Assembly (NCBI GenBank): GCA_033816765.1
Contig: CM066291.1
Coordinates: 4,588,001 to 4,652,000 of the forward strand
DNA: 64,000 nt
Reading direction: 5' to 3'
Source of the DNA: Nothopassalora personata
Lineage: Eukaryota > Ascomycota > Dothideomycetes > Mycosphaerellales > Mycosphaerellaceae
A model generated the notes under the pieces. That model had not been told where the DNA came from and searched no databases. It saw only the letters and a program-made list of their open reading frames with translations. Of this stretch, positions 11,983-20,587 are shown in pieces. The position numbers and the translations under genes were made by a program. Position 1 is the stretch's first letter, and the number at the start of each line of letters is the position of its first letter.

Positions 11983-12512
11983 GCACAACACACTCAAAGC
12001 ACATCACAACAGACGAACGACGAATACAGCGTGAGAATATGGAAACGACGAATGAAGAGTGGACGAGCTTGCTTTGGCGCTATGTGATTACGAGATACCC
12101 ATCTTTGCATTTTCTGGTTTGCGATTTGCTATAGCGAGGCGCGAGTCTGCGAGACATAGTTGCGCCATCCAGATTCGCGGTGATGGAGACCTGAGATACA
12201 CATTCGAACATCTTAAACGGCCTGCAAGACGGCCCGTGGATGTTTTAGCTTTGTATATGTTATATGTAACGATCTGAGACACGTCCACAAGATGATTTGA
12301 AGGCGTTGTGCTCGAACAGCGTCCAATGTCCGCAGTCGAATGTGAAATTGTGATGAATGCGTTGCGCTGGATGTTGAACGCTACCAGGCGCCACGTGTGT
12401 GAGGCTGTCCTCTGGGCACGTGGCTTCTATTTGTGTAAGACATCAATTTGGATTTGGATTGCGACTTTAACGGTGGCAACTTGCGGTGTTGCCTGGTGCC
12501 CTAGAAGTGGTA
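11983..12512. other. RasGEF 3' flank, gene-free
   Basis: 530 bp between the RasGEF stop and the left terminal repeat of the transposon nest. The sequence is AT-richer but not RIP-mutated. No coding frame or RNA gene was recognised; it presumably holds the RasGEF 3' UTR. Confidence 0.5.
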
Positions 12513-12720
12513 GTATCTCAATATTCACATTCGAGGTGTCGACATTCGAGGTGTCTACAATCTACGTAACGAGGTGTCTACAATCCACGTATCGAGGTGT
12601 CTACATTCGAGGTCTCCACATTCGAGGTATCTACAATCGACATTCGACATGCCGTGAACATACTAGGAGCCGCCAAAACTGGCCAATATTAGCTACTCCT
12701 AGTATGTTTACGGCATAGTC
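12513..12720 (+). repeat. Left terminal inverted repeat with internal subrepeats
   Basis: Contains several imperfect CATTCGAGGTGTCTAC / AATCTACGTAACGAGG subunits and ends in a hairpin (12651-12714) with arms GCCGTGAACATACTAGGAGC and its near-complement. It matches 29470-29679 in inverted orientation with scattered substitutions. Confidence 0.85.
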
Positions 12721-12871
12721 ATCCACATTATGTAACTAGATAGGACCTCGAATCTTAGCAATAACAATAACCTCTTTACACGCCTATCCCTCTTTACACG
12801 ACTATTACCGTTTACGAGCACCCGCACAGCAGCAGCGACCTACGAGAACACGAACACAATATATCGCTACT

Positions 12872-13441
12872 ATGCCTATCGTCGCTAGCGTCCGCAGAAA
12901 GCCACCTATTAACCTCGAGCCATTTCGCGAAGAAATCGCTAACCTACTCCCCTACCGTACCTATCGCGATATTGTCCTATATCTACGCTACAATCGCGGC
13001 GCCTATATCACCCTACCTACCCTAAAGCGTAGACTCGAGCAATAGGGCATAAGTAAACTAAACATACGTACTAAGTTCGATAAATAGTAGGAAGCGCGAC
13101 TACGTAGAAAGATCGAATACAACTTCTAGAGGTACTCTACGCTTAGTAATAGGACTACAGTAAGGATGCTACAGTAGGATAGCTATACGGTAATGCTTAG
13201 GTAATACCGTCGTCTACGTAAGTCAATAGGCCTGCTACGACGCATACTACTAGAGAATAAGGAGGAAATTGAAGCTACTATACGCGACACCCTTAAGGTA
13301 GTAATGTCGTCCGGTGTAACATATAATAGTAGGTATCGTGCTATTACGAACTACCTTCGTAGGAACAATCGATTTATTAGTAGGTACGTTGTCTCTCTCG
13401 CTATGCCTATTACCCCCTATAAACATATAAGGAGTAGGTAA
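12872..13441 (+). pseudogene. RIP-broken HTH/integrase-like transposase remnant
   Basis: One frame of 190 codons starts at ATG 12872 and contains several TAG stops of the kind RIP makes from CAG or TGG. The readable N-terminus has the segment EPFREEIANLLPYRTYRDIV, then TLPTLKRRLEQ, a stop, and GISK. This is the layout of the Clr5-like helix-turn-helix start found on fungal proteins with a C-terminal integrase-type (rve/DDE) core. Later segments (ATIRDTLKVVMSSGVTYNSR, LRRNNRFISRY) also fit that group. The catalytic part is not recognisable downstream. It sits just inside the left terminal repeat, where a transposase would be expected. The family assignment is from memory of its pattern and is tentative. 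Confidence 0.5.
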
Positions 13442-13825
13442 CCTTCGCGGCTCCTCGTATGTTTAGTATACTACGTACCGCCTCGCGTAACATGCGCGTT
13501 ATTCTACGCGCGTCCTTACGAGTCGCATCGCTAAAGCCTATAGTAGAGCCTATAGTAGAGCCTTATTCGTAGCGTAGTAACCGGCCGTTGTTATTAGAGT
13601 TCTCTCTGTTCTTATTAGCCTACGGCGAAGAGTATAGGAATACCGTTACTACGCCTACTAGAACGTCTATTGCGCGTATAAAAGCGTAGGCTAATAAGAG
13701 CGCGAGAAACACCGCTAACTTCGTACAATTATATACTACTAGGGCAACTTACCTACGGCACGATACACCGCACCCTAGACTTTTAAGGAGCACGATATAC
13801 CGTACCCTATACTTCTAAGGAGCAC
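13442..13825. other. RIP-mutated interior of the outer element up to the chromovirus insertion
   Basis: TpA-rich sequence with no readable frame. The last 60 bp contain GGAGCACGATAYACCG(T/C)ACCCTA units that continue, after the inserted retrotransposon, at 20583. So the chromovirus landed inside a tandem array. Confidence 0.6.
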
Positions 13826-14022
13826 TGTTAAGGGGATGTCGCAATGTATAGCACGCCCACGACCTGCCAGTCGTAGATGAACTAATTCTTGCCTTTTGTT
13901 CAAGACGCATCGCGCGTCGCAAGGTGTACTCATGCGTGTCACGTGCGGCTTGGCAGCCGGTCGCGACCGCATGTCACATGCAAGGCCACATGTAGGGGTT
14001 AGCCACTGGGCTGCCCCTTACA
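13826..14022 (-). repeat. 3' LTR of chromovirus copy 1
   Basis: 197 bp. On the plus strand it starts TGTTAAGGGGATGTCGC and ends GCTGCCCCTTACA. By eye it is identical to 20386-20582. Confidence 0.95.
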
Positions 14023-14037
14023 ATTGCCTCCCCTCCC
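14023..14037 (-). other. Polypurine tract of chromovirus copy 1
   Basis: On the minus strand GGGAGGGGAGGCAAT directly precedes the 3' LTR. This is the expected plus-strand DNA primer position, and it is conserved as GGGAGGGGAGGCAAT in copy 2 at 28151-28165. Confidence 0.85.
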
Positions 14038-14195
14038 GTGCGAGCTGTCCTCAGCTCGCTAGTTGCTACGTAGAGGCTCCTATGTACTTCCAGAACCATA
14101 GTTGCTATGCGGCCCACATGCGGGTTGCGTGCGTGTCGTCATGTAGGTGTAGGTGAGTGAGGCTTGGTTGCCATGCCGACGCAGCTGGTTAGGGG

Positions 14196-14202
14196 CATAA
14201 AA
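14196..14202 (+). promoter_or_regulatory. TATA-like box of the antisense gene
   Basis: CATAAAA lies 122 bp upstream of the antisense ATG at 14324 and is followed by a pyrimidine-rich, CACC-rich leader. It is outside the LTR, so the antisense gene may have its own promoter. Confidence 0.4.
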
Positions 14203-14323
14203 CTCCAGCCCAACCCAGCCCTTTCTCAGCACGCTCCCCAGCTCATCACCTTCGCCACACCACCACCACGCACCCGCACCGCACCATCATCGCAAGCGCC
14301 TCGCCAGCATCATCATCATCATC

Positions 14324-15094
14324 ATGTCGGCCGTGCCCTCCTCGCCGCCATTCTCTGGCCGCTCCGCCTCCTCCAGCAGCACCAGCAGCGACAGCACCAC
14401 CAGCGCCGCAGAAGACGAGCGCCGCCAGGCGGCTCTGGTGCGCGACGCACCCAGAACGCCTGGTGGTCGCAAGCGACCAGCATCACCCTCGCAGCCACCA
14501 ACGCCCTCGCCAGCCACCAAGCTCTCGCAGAGAATCAACATGTGCATGCGGTGCCTCCCGTACTTCGTCAGGGGTAAGTCTCCACGCGCGTCGCCTGCGA
14601 TTCGCATGCTAACCACTTGCTAGACGAGGCCGATGACTGTGATAGTGTCACCACCGGCGAGCTCCTGAAGAAGTGTGGCCGCTGCAGGCGCAGCAAACAC
14701 AGCTGCGTGCCCAACACCAGCCACGCCATCGCCTCGCTGGTGAGCCGCCTGCGCGCCGCGCGGTCCCAGCGCGACTTCCTCACGGCCATGATGGGCCAGG
14801 CGCCCACAGACCTCCAGCAGCAGGAGCTGGTGGAGCAGATCCGCCTGTGTGCCCAGCTGGGCAACGACATCAAGGAGGTAAGTCGCTGCTTCGCTCGTGC
14901 GAGTCGACTGCTACTCGCGGGGGAGGGCTCTAGTGCGTCCCCTGTGCTTCGGCTGACCCTTCCTATAGGCCATCAGGCAGTTCAATGCCTACAAGCACAA
15001 GCGTGCCGGGGAGACCCGCATGCGTGCCTCCGCCGCCGCCGCCACCACTGCCGACCAGGCATTCTTGCCTGAGTCACTGCGTGACGACAACTGA
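14324..15094 (+). CDS. Antisense spliced accessory gene of the chromovirus, six-cysteine Zn-cluster-like protein
   Basis: It lies between pol and the 3' LTR on the strand opposite to pol. Exons are 14324-14573, 14624-14877 and 14969-15094, giving 209 residues. Intron 1 (50 nt) has GTAAGT, GCTAACC and CTAG; intron 2 (91 nt) has GTAAGT, GGCTGACC and CTATAG. The frame is open across both joins. The serine/proline-rich N-terminus is followed by cysteines spaced C-x2-C-x11-C-x11-C-x2-C-x6-C. The second half, CGRCRRSKHSCVP, resembles the basic first half of a GAL4-type Zn2Cys6 cluster, but the first spacing (x11) is not canonical. A helical segment rich in Q, L and R and an alanine-rich tail follow. 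The RIP-mutated copy 2 has the same gene with the same two introns. DNA binding or element regulation is only a guess; I do not recognise a characterised homologue. Confidence 0.7.
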
Positions 15095-15162
15095 GCCGCC
15101 ACTCTTCAGCTTTTGTTTTGTTTATAGTTGAGAAAAGTTTTGTTTGTGCTCCAGTGCCAGTC

Positions 15163-18100
15163 TCATTTGCTTCTCCTTGACGCCTCATAGCCGGCTACCA
15201 TGCGATCCGCATTCGCGAGGCCCTCCGCCGGTTCCCAGCTGTTGTACTCCTCTGGCCAGTCCTTCCACTGGACTAGATACTGCAGCTTGCCCTTGCGCTT
15301 ACGCCTATCCAGCACTGCCTCTACCTCATACTCTCCGTCCTCATTAGCTAGAGGGGGTACGGGTCCATCCTCATCGCTACCGATATACGGCTCGAGGAGA
15401 GAGACATGGAAGACGTTGTGGAGCCTTGAGTCGGCTGGTAGCGCTAGGCGGTACGCCTGCGAACCGACAGCGTCCGTAATGCGGTATGGGCCGATGAACT
15501 TCGGACCCATCTTCTTCTTTGGCACTGCCAACTTGAGGTTCTTCGTTGACAACAGGACTAAGTCACCTACGCGGTAGGTCTTGGCTTGGTGGGTCTTGTT
15601 GTAGTAGCGAGCCTGGCTTTCTGCTGCAGCCTTCCATCGCTCCTCGAGTGTAGCGCGTAGTTTTCGCATGCGACTCGCAGCTGTTACCGCTGCTGGTACT
15701 TCCCCCCCCTGGGTCTCGTCTCGAGATCCAGTTGGTGCAGGGGCAATCTCAGGTCGCCAACCGTGCGCTATTTCGAACGGACTCATCCGCAGTGTTGGGT
15801 GGATGCTGTTATTAGCTGCGAATTCAGCAACTGCAAGCCACTCAGCCCACTCAGTTTGATTGTCACTGCAGTAACAACGAAGGTATTGTTCGAGGGTTTG
15901 GTTTGCCCTCTCAGTTTGGCCGTCAGTCTGAGGGTGAAAGGCCGTGGATAGCTTGCGCTTCACACGCGCCTCGAAGCAGAAGTCACTCCAAAACTGACTA
16001 GTGAAGACCGGACCTCGGTCGCTCACTATGCCTGACGGGACACCATAGTGTCGCACGACTTCGTCTCGCAGGAGCCTCGCAAGCTCCACGGCTGTGCAAG
16101 TCTTCGTCGTCGGGATGTACAAGCTCATTTTTGAGTAGCGATCGACTATCACTAGGATCGCATCATACACGCAACCGGCTCGCGTGCTTGGAGGTAGGTC
16201 CGTAATGAAATCCATGGTGATTTCCTGCCACGGTCGCTCCGGTCTAGGAAGCGGTTGCAGCTCGCCGTAGGGTCGATGGCGCCTCGCCTTCGAACCCTGG
16301 CAGGTTCTGCAGGCTTGGACGTATTGTTTCACGTCCGTGCTAAGTGAGTCCCACCAATAATTACGTCGCAACAGCTCTTCAGTCTTGGTCCTTCCAAAGT
16401 GACCCGCGAGGACGTCGTCGTGGTGCATGCGAATCAGATGCGACCTGATTGCGTGATCCCTGGGTACCACGATCGCGTCTCCGCAGTACACAAGGTCATC
16501 CTTCACATGCCATCCCTTGGCGTCCCTCGCGCTTGGCGCCTGCGCCAAGCATGCGACACACTGGTCGTCTTGCTGCTGCGCGATCTTCATCAAGAGTGGG
16601 ATCAACTCACCCGTCGAGCTGTAAGCTTGACCCTGTATCACTGCAGCGCACACTGCTGCTGGTAAAGACGGCTTGTCTTGATGGGGAAGGTCACCTCTCC
16701 GCATTGCCATCGCCGCGCCTATGTCGCCCTGCATCGCCTCGCAGGTGGCAAGCACGCGCTTCACCGTCGGCTCGCTTGTCCCTTCCAGAGACTCCTTCCA
16801 GAAAGACAGCTTACTTTGCAAGGTAGGCAGCAAGTTCGAAGTTTGTTGCGTTATGGCTGCGTAGTCACTGCGTCTCGAAGGCGCGTCGGCTGGGTTAGTC
16901 TTACCCGGCCGATGCTCCACTACAAAATCAAAAGACTGCAGGAACGTAGCCCATCGAGCTTGCCGCCCATTCAGCTGCTTTACTGTCATGAAGCCCTGTA
17001 GGTTAGCGTGGTCGACTAGCACTCGCACCGCATGCGTAGCGCCCTCCAAGTATGGCCTCCAATGCTTGAAAGCCTCAACCACTGCAAGTAGCTCCTGATC
17101 GTGCGTCTCGTAGTTGCACTCAGCTGGTATCATCTTGCGTGAATAGAACGCGATGGGATGCCACTCAGCACCAAACAATTGGGATATGATACCTGCGATC
17201 GCGAAACCTGAGGCATCCGTCTCGACTCGCGTGCGCAGCGCAGGATCGAAGTGCCTAAGTATTGGTGCACCTAAGAATCCGGCCTTAAGCTGTCGAAACG
17301 CCTGCTCTTCGCTTAAGGTCCACGTGAGAGGGCCGTGCTTCTTGCCGTCCTTGGATCCCTTTAGCAGGTCCGTTAGGGGCTTGCAGACCCTTGAGTATCC
17401 TTCTATAAAACGCCGGTAGAAGTTGCAAAACCCAAGGAAGGACTGGACCTCATGAAAGGTCGTAGGTGTAGGCCATTCCTCGATAGCGGCTACCCTGCTC
17501 CTGTCCATCGACACGCCTGCGGCGCTCACGACAAACCCAAGGAACTCTGCACTCTCCTGGAAGAAGTGACACTTCTTAGGGTTTGCGAACAGGGCAAACT
17601 TTCGTAGCCTCTCCAGCACCGCGCGTACGGCTCGCACGTGTGCCTCACGCGTCTCGCTGTAGATGAGGATATCATCTAGGTAGACCACGCAAATGTCATC
17701 AACTAAGCCGGTCAGCGCCTTGTTGATATACCCTTGAAAGGTTGCCGGTGCGTTGGTTAACCCGAACGGCATCACCAGGTACTCGTAGTGTCCGTATCGC
17801 GTGCGAAACGCAGTCTTCCACTCATCGCCTCGCTTAATAGGGATACGATGGTAGGCGTCCTTCAAATCGATTGTAGTGAAGAACCTGGAACCTGATAGCC
17901 TATCTAGCGTCTCGCTGATTAGGGGCAGGGGGTATCGGTTCTTCACTGTAATCTCATTCAGGCCTCTGTAATCAACACAGAGCCTAAGAGTGCCATTCTT
18001 CTTTGGCACGAACAGGATAGGCGCACCCGCCTCGCTTGCGGACCGCCTAATCCACCCCTTCTCCATTGCTTGCGCAAGGTACTCCTTCAAGGCCTCCAAC

Positions 18101-19218
18101 TCAGTCAAGGACTGGTGGTACAGCGGCTTGAAAGGGGGTTTCTTTCCTTCAACGAGATCAATCGCATGCTCAACCCCGTCGGGCATCTTGCGCTTCGCCT
18201 GCTCATTAGGTGCGTATACATCTCGGAAGTCTGCAAATTCTTCAGGCCACGAGGGGCCCTCTCCTTCAGGTACTGCTGCAGCAATAGCCCGAACACTCAT
18301 CGCATAAACCTGCTTTGAGCTCTCGAGATCCTCAAGGAACTCGCGTGCGTCACGCTGCTGAACCGCAGGCGTCTCTGCACCGTAGTACCACTGGTCATCC
18401 TTATCGGCCTTCACTATCCGATTACGATGCCGCCAGGGTCTACCCAAAATCACTGATGGCCTACCCATAGGCACCGCGTAGCAGATGGCGTCACTCACGC
18501 GCTCTACTCCCGCGTCATCAGCGAGTCGCAGCCGAACCGCAAAGGCGCCGTAGCAATACCCTGGGTCATGCGCATACGACTCTAACTTCGGCAGCCTTGC
18601 CCCATCAATGGGTTGCATTTGATGTCGGAGTACATACTCATACGACACTAGGCTGAGATCCGCACAGTCATCCAGGAGAAACGTGGCCTCGCGAAAGCCC
18701 TCACGAGTCTCGACTGCGCCTCGCAAGTGACGCGCTGGACACGCATCCACTCGCCTCAAGGGGTCGACTTCAGGAAAACTCGGACTCAGGAGCGACCCAC
18801 TTCTGGTCCTCTGCCTTTTCCCTGGTCGCTGCGATGGACACACATCCACTCGCCTCAAGGGGTCGACTTCAGGAAAACTCGGACTCAGGAGCGACCCACT
18901 TCTGGTCCTCTGCCTTTTCCCTGGTCGCTGCGATGGACACACATCCACTCGCCTCAAGGGGTCGACTTCAGGAAAACTCGGACTCAGGAGCGACCCACTT
19001 CTGGTCCTCTGCCTTTTCCCTGGTCGCTGCGATGGACACACATCCACTCGCCTCAAGGGGTCGACTTCAGGAAAACTCGGACTCAGGAGCGACCCACTTC
19101 TGGTCCTCTGCCTTTTCCCTGGTCGCTGCGATGGACACACATCCACTCGCCTCAAGGGGTCGACTTCAGGAAAACTCGGACTCAGGAGCGACCCACTTCT
19201 GGTCCTCTGCCTTTTCCC
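15163..19218 (-). CDS. Chromovirus Pol polyprotein (protease, RT, RNase H, integrase, chromodomain)
   Basis: Expressed as a Gag-Pol fusion by an inferred -1 frameshift at 19212-19218. The frame is open to the stop at 15163 (about 1350 codons). The order is: four and a half 33-residue repeats (unit RRVDVCPSQRPGKRQRTRSG...), an aspartic protease region with the odd motif LLDDCADLSLVS in place of D-S/T-G-A, and reverse transcriptase with YLDD (VVYLDDILIYS). RNase H follows (VETDASGFAIAG). The integrase has an H-H-C-C finger (HDDVLAGHFGRTK ... CRTCQGSK) and a D-D-E core (MDFITDLPP, VSDRGPVFTS, TDGQTERANQ). A chromodomain closes the protein (YEVEAVLDRRKRKGKLQYLV, WKDWPEEYNSWEP). All enzymatic domains look intact. 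The chromodomain suggests targeting to heterochromatin, consistent with insertion into an old repeat. Confidence 0.95.
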   Translation of the reverse strand, partial: GKRQRTRSGSLLSPSFPEVDPLRRVDVCPSQRPGKRQRTRSGSLLSPSFPEVDPLRRVDVCPSQRPGKRQRTRSGSLLSPSFPEVDPLRRVDVCPSQRPGKRQRTRSGSLLSPSFPEVDPLRRVDVCPSQRPGKRQRTRSGSLLSPSFPEVDPLRRVDACPARHLRGAVETREGFREATFLLDDCADLSLVSYEYVLRHQMQPIDGARLPKLESYAHDPGYCYGAFAVRLRLADDAGVERVSDAICYAVPMGRPSVILGRPWRHRNRIVKADKDDQWYYGAETPAVQQRDAREFLEDLESSKQVYAMSVRAIAAAVPEGEGPSWPEEFADFRDVYAPNEQAKRKMPDGVEHAIDLVEGKKPPFKPLYHQSLTELEALKEYLAQAMEKGWIRRSASEAGAPILFVPKKNGTLRLCVDYRGLNEITVKNRYPLPLISETLDRLSGSRFFTTIDLKDAYHRIPIKRGDEWKTAFRTRYGHYEYLVMPFGLTNAPATFQGYINKALTGLVDDICVVYLDDILIYSETREAHVRAVRAVLERLRKFALFANPKKCHFFQESAEFLGFVVSAAGVSMDRSRVAAIEEWPTPTTFHEVQSFLGFCNFYRRFIEGYSRVCKPLTDLLKGSKDGKKHGPLTWTLSEEQAFRQLKAGFLGAPILRHFDPALRTRVETDASGFAIAGIISQLFGAEWHPIAFYSRKMIPAECNYETHDQELLAVVEAFKHWRPYLEGATHAVRVLVDHANLQGFMTVKQLNGRQARWATFLQSFDFVVEHRPGKTNPADAPSRRSDYAAITQQTSNLLPTLQSKLSFWKESLEGTSEPTVKRVLATCEAMQGDIGAAMAMRRGDLPHQDKPSLPAAVCAAVIQGQAYSSTGELIPLLMKIAQQQDDQCVACLAQAPSARDAKGWHVKDDLVYCGDAIVVPRDHAIRSHLIRMHHDDVLAGHFGRTKTEELLRRNYWWDSLSTDVKQYVQACRTCQGSKARRHRPYGELQPLPRPERPWQEITMDFITDLPPSTRAGCVYDAILVIVDRYSKMSLYIPTTKTCTAVELARLLRDEVVRHYGVPSGIVSDRGPVFTSQFWSDFCFEARVKRKLSTAFHPQTDGQTERANQTLEQYLRCYCSDNQTEWAEWLAVAEFAANNSIHPTLRMSPFEIAHGWRPEIAPAPTGSRDETQGGEVPAAVTAASRMRKLRATLEERWKAAAESQARYYNKTHQAKTYRVGDLVLLSTKNLKLAVPKKKMGPKFIGPYRITDAVGSQAYRLALPADSRLHNVFHVSLLEPYIGSDEDGPVPPLANEDGEYEVEAVLDRRKRKGKLQYLVQWKDWPEEYNSWEPAEGLANADRMVAGYEASRRSK

Positions 19219-19230
19219 TGGTCGCTGCCC
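18744..19230. repeat. Five 99 bp tandem repeats at the gag-pol junction
   Basis: Units begin at 18744, 18843, 18942, 19041 and 19140 and are near-identical apart from the edges. Each has 33 codons, so unit number does not change the Pol frame. Each contains CCTTTTCCCTGG, whose reverse complement carries GGGAAAA. Copy 2 has only two units (from 23026 and 23125). Confidence 0.95.
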
Positions 19231-20348
19231 TTCTCAGTCAGAGCCTTCGCAGCGTCTACCCTGCGAACCGCTTGCGCGCCACGGTCCTTCCACAGGTGCC
19301 TGTTCGGGCAATCCGTCTTAATGTGACCCTTCTTATGGCATCCATAGCACTCCGCTTTGGTCCTATCAAAGGTCACAGACGATCCGCCGGCGTCCCGCTG
19401 GTAACTCGCACCCGGGTCGCGCGACGCCTGACTATGCTTCTGCTGCTTCGAGCCACGATCGCTTCGCCCTTGGTCGCCCTCAGTCTCTCGCCTGCGGCGA
19501 CCATGCTGCCCGCGGTCGTGCCCTCCGCTGCCACGCTCCGTGCTTTCAATGCGCGAAGCCAGGATCACCAGTTCCTCTCTGGTTGTTGGGATGTCATGAA
19601 ACTTGACGATTGCGGACCGCAGGCCAGGCGCAAGCTTAGCGAGCATATGTCGCACGCGTTGCGCCTCCGTATAGTCCCCCAACTGATCCTCCATGACATC
19701 CAGCTCAGTCGCAAACTGACGCACTGTCTGGTTGTCCTTCTGTTTCACCGCCTCATACTCCAACATCACGTTGAGCACGCGGTTCACAGGATCGCCGCAT
19801 GCGTCTCGACAGAACTCCTCAAAGTCCTGGTATGTATACCCTTTAAGGTCAAGGACGCTATGGTTGGCGTGCCATCGCTCACTTGCCTCTCCGCTTAGGT
19901 ACATAACCCCATACAGGACCTTTGACTCGTTCGTCGCATACGTGCCGCCTGAGAGGGCAAAGACAAGAGAGAGCTCCCTTAGGAATACCCGTGCTTTCTT
20001 GATCGAGTCCCCTCTAAAAGGCGTAGGTTCTTTGAGACGCAAACGTATCGCATGCGATGCGACCGCGCCTCGAGCTGCGATATCATCGTCAGTTACTACA
20101 GATGGAGGAGGGGGAGGGGGAGTAGGGGATAGTTCTCCGCCGGATTCGCCCTGAGGGTCCGCCGGCGGCACGCTTGCGTCCCGCAAGATCTCCAACTGTT
20201 CAATCTCCCTCTGTATCTCCTTCTCCTCAACCTCTGCCCGAAGGGCATCCCTCCTTGCGACTAAGGCTGCACGCCTCGCTTGTTGCTGGGCCCTAGGGCT
20301 CAGGGGAGCCGCAGGCGTAGCGCTGCTGTCGTCGCGTTCGGACTCCAT
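19182..20348 (-). CDS. Chromovirus Gag
   Basis: The frame runs from the first ATG (20348, reading MESERDDSSATPAAPLSPRA) to TGA at 19182-19184 (388 residues). A coiled-coil-prone basic/acidic stretch (RRDALRAEVEEKEIQREIEQ) is followed by a proline run. The retrotransposon Gag capsid region comes next (EPTPFRGDSIKKARVFLREL, YLSGEASERWHANH). It ends with a basic, R/G-rich segment and a single CCHC zinc knuckle, CYGCHKKGHIKTDC. Gag forms the virus-like particle and packages the element RNA. The ATG lies only 37 nt after the 5' LTR. The terminal codons overlap the first 99 bp repeat, where the frame shifts into Pol. Confidence 0.93.
   Translation of the reverse strand: MESERDDSSATPAAPLSPRAQQQARRAALVARRDALRAEVEEKEIQREIEQLEILRDASVPPADPQGESGGELSPTPPPPPPSVVTDDDIAARGAVASHAIRLRLKEPTPFRGDSIKKARVFLRELSLVFALSGGTYATNESKVLYGVMYLSGEASERWHANHSVLDLKGYTYQDFEEFCRDACGDPVNRVLNVMLEYEAVKQKDNQTVRQFATELDVMEDQLGDYTEAQRVRHMLAKLAPGLRSAIVKFHDIPTTREELVILASRIESTERGSGGHDRGQHGRRRRETEGDQGRSDRGSKQQKHSQASRDPGASYQRDAGGSSVTFDRTKAECYGCHKKGHIKTDCPNRHLWKDRGAQAVRRVDAAKALTEKGSDQGKGRGPEVGRS
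19212..19218 (-). promoter_or_regulatory. Predicted -1 ribosomal frameshift site GGGAAAA
   Basis: In the gag frame the heptamer reads G_GGA_AAA, the canonical X_XXY_YYZ form. It lies 27 nt before the gag stop (19182-19184), and the pol frame is exactly -1 relative to gag here. It is retained as GGGAAAA in copy 2 despite RIP. A downstream stimulatory structure was not assessed. Confidence 0.75.
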
Positions 20349-20385
20349 GGCGTGTATGGATTGCAACGAAGAGAAGAATTAGAAC

Positions 20386-20582
20386 TGTTAAGGGGATGTC
20401 GCAATGTATAGCACGCCCACGACCTGCCAGTCGTAGATGAACTAATTCTTGCCTTTTGTTCAAGACGCATCGCGCGTCGCAAGGTGTACTCATGCGTGTC
20501 ACGTGCGGCTTGGCAGCCGGTCGCGACCGCATGTCACATGCAAGGCCACATGTAGGGGTTAGCCACTGGGCTGCCCCTTACA
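20386..20582 (-). repeat. 5' LTR of chromovirus copy 1
   Basis: 197 bp with no difference seen from the other LTR. The sequence immediately downstream (GTTCTAATTCTTCTC on the minus strand) does not begin with TGG, so a standard tRNA-CCA primer-binding site is not evident. Confidence 0.95.
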
Positions 20583-20587
20583 AGCAC

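Larger units (their letters stand above)
13826..20582 (-). mobile_element. Intact Ty3/gypsy chromovirus (copy 1)
   Basis: A complete 6757 bp LTR retrotransposon in minus orientation. It has two 197 bp LTRs that I read as identical, TG...CA ends, a 5 bp target duplication AGCAC (13821-13825 and 20583-20587), uninterrupted gag and pol frames, a polypurine tract, and an antisense spliced gene between pol and the 3' LTR. CpA and TpG are normal, unlike the surrounding DNA, so it inserted after the host element was RIP-mutated or has escaped RIP. The C-terminal chromodomain of Pol places it among chromoviruses. Identical LTRs indicate very recent insertion. Confidence 0.95.

Noticed and set aside
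18727..19898. Plus-strand frames through the 99 bp repeats and gag
   Set aside because: They are antisense shadows of the repeat, whose unit length is a multiple of three and keeps all frames open. They show no splice signals, unlike the real antisense gene at 14324.
20366..20385. tRNA-primed primer-binding site after the 5' LTR
   Set aside because: No TGG or match to a tRNA 3' end directly follows the LTR. Self-priming or tRNA-half priming remains possible but cannot be shown here.
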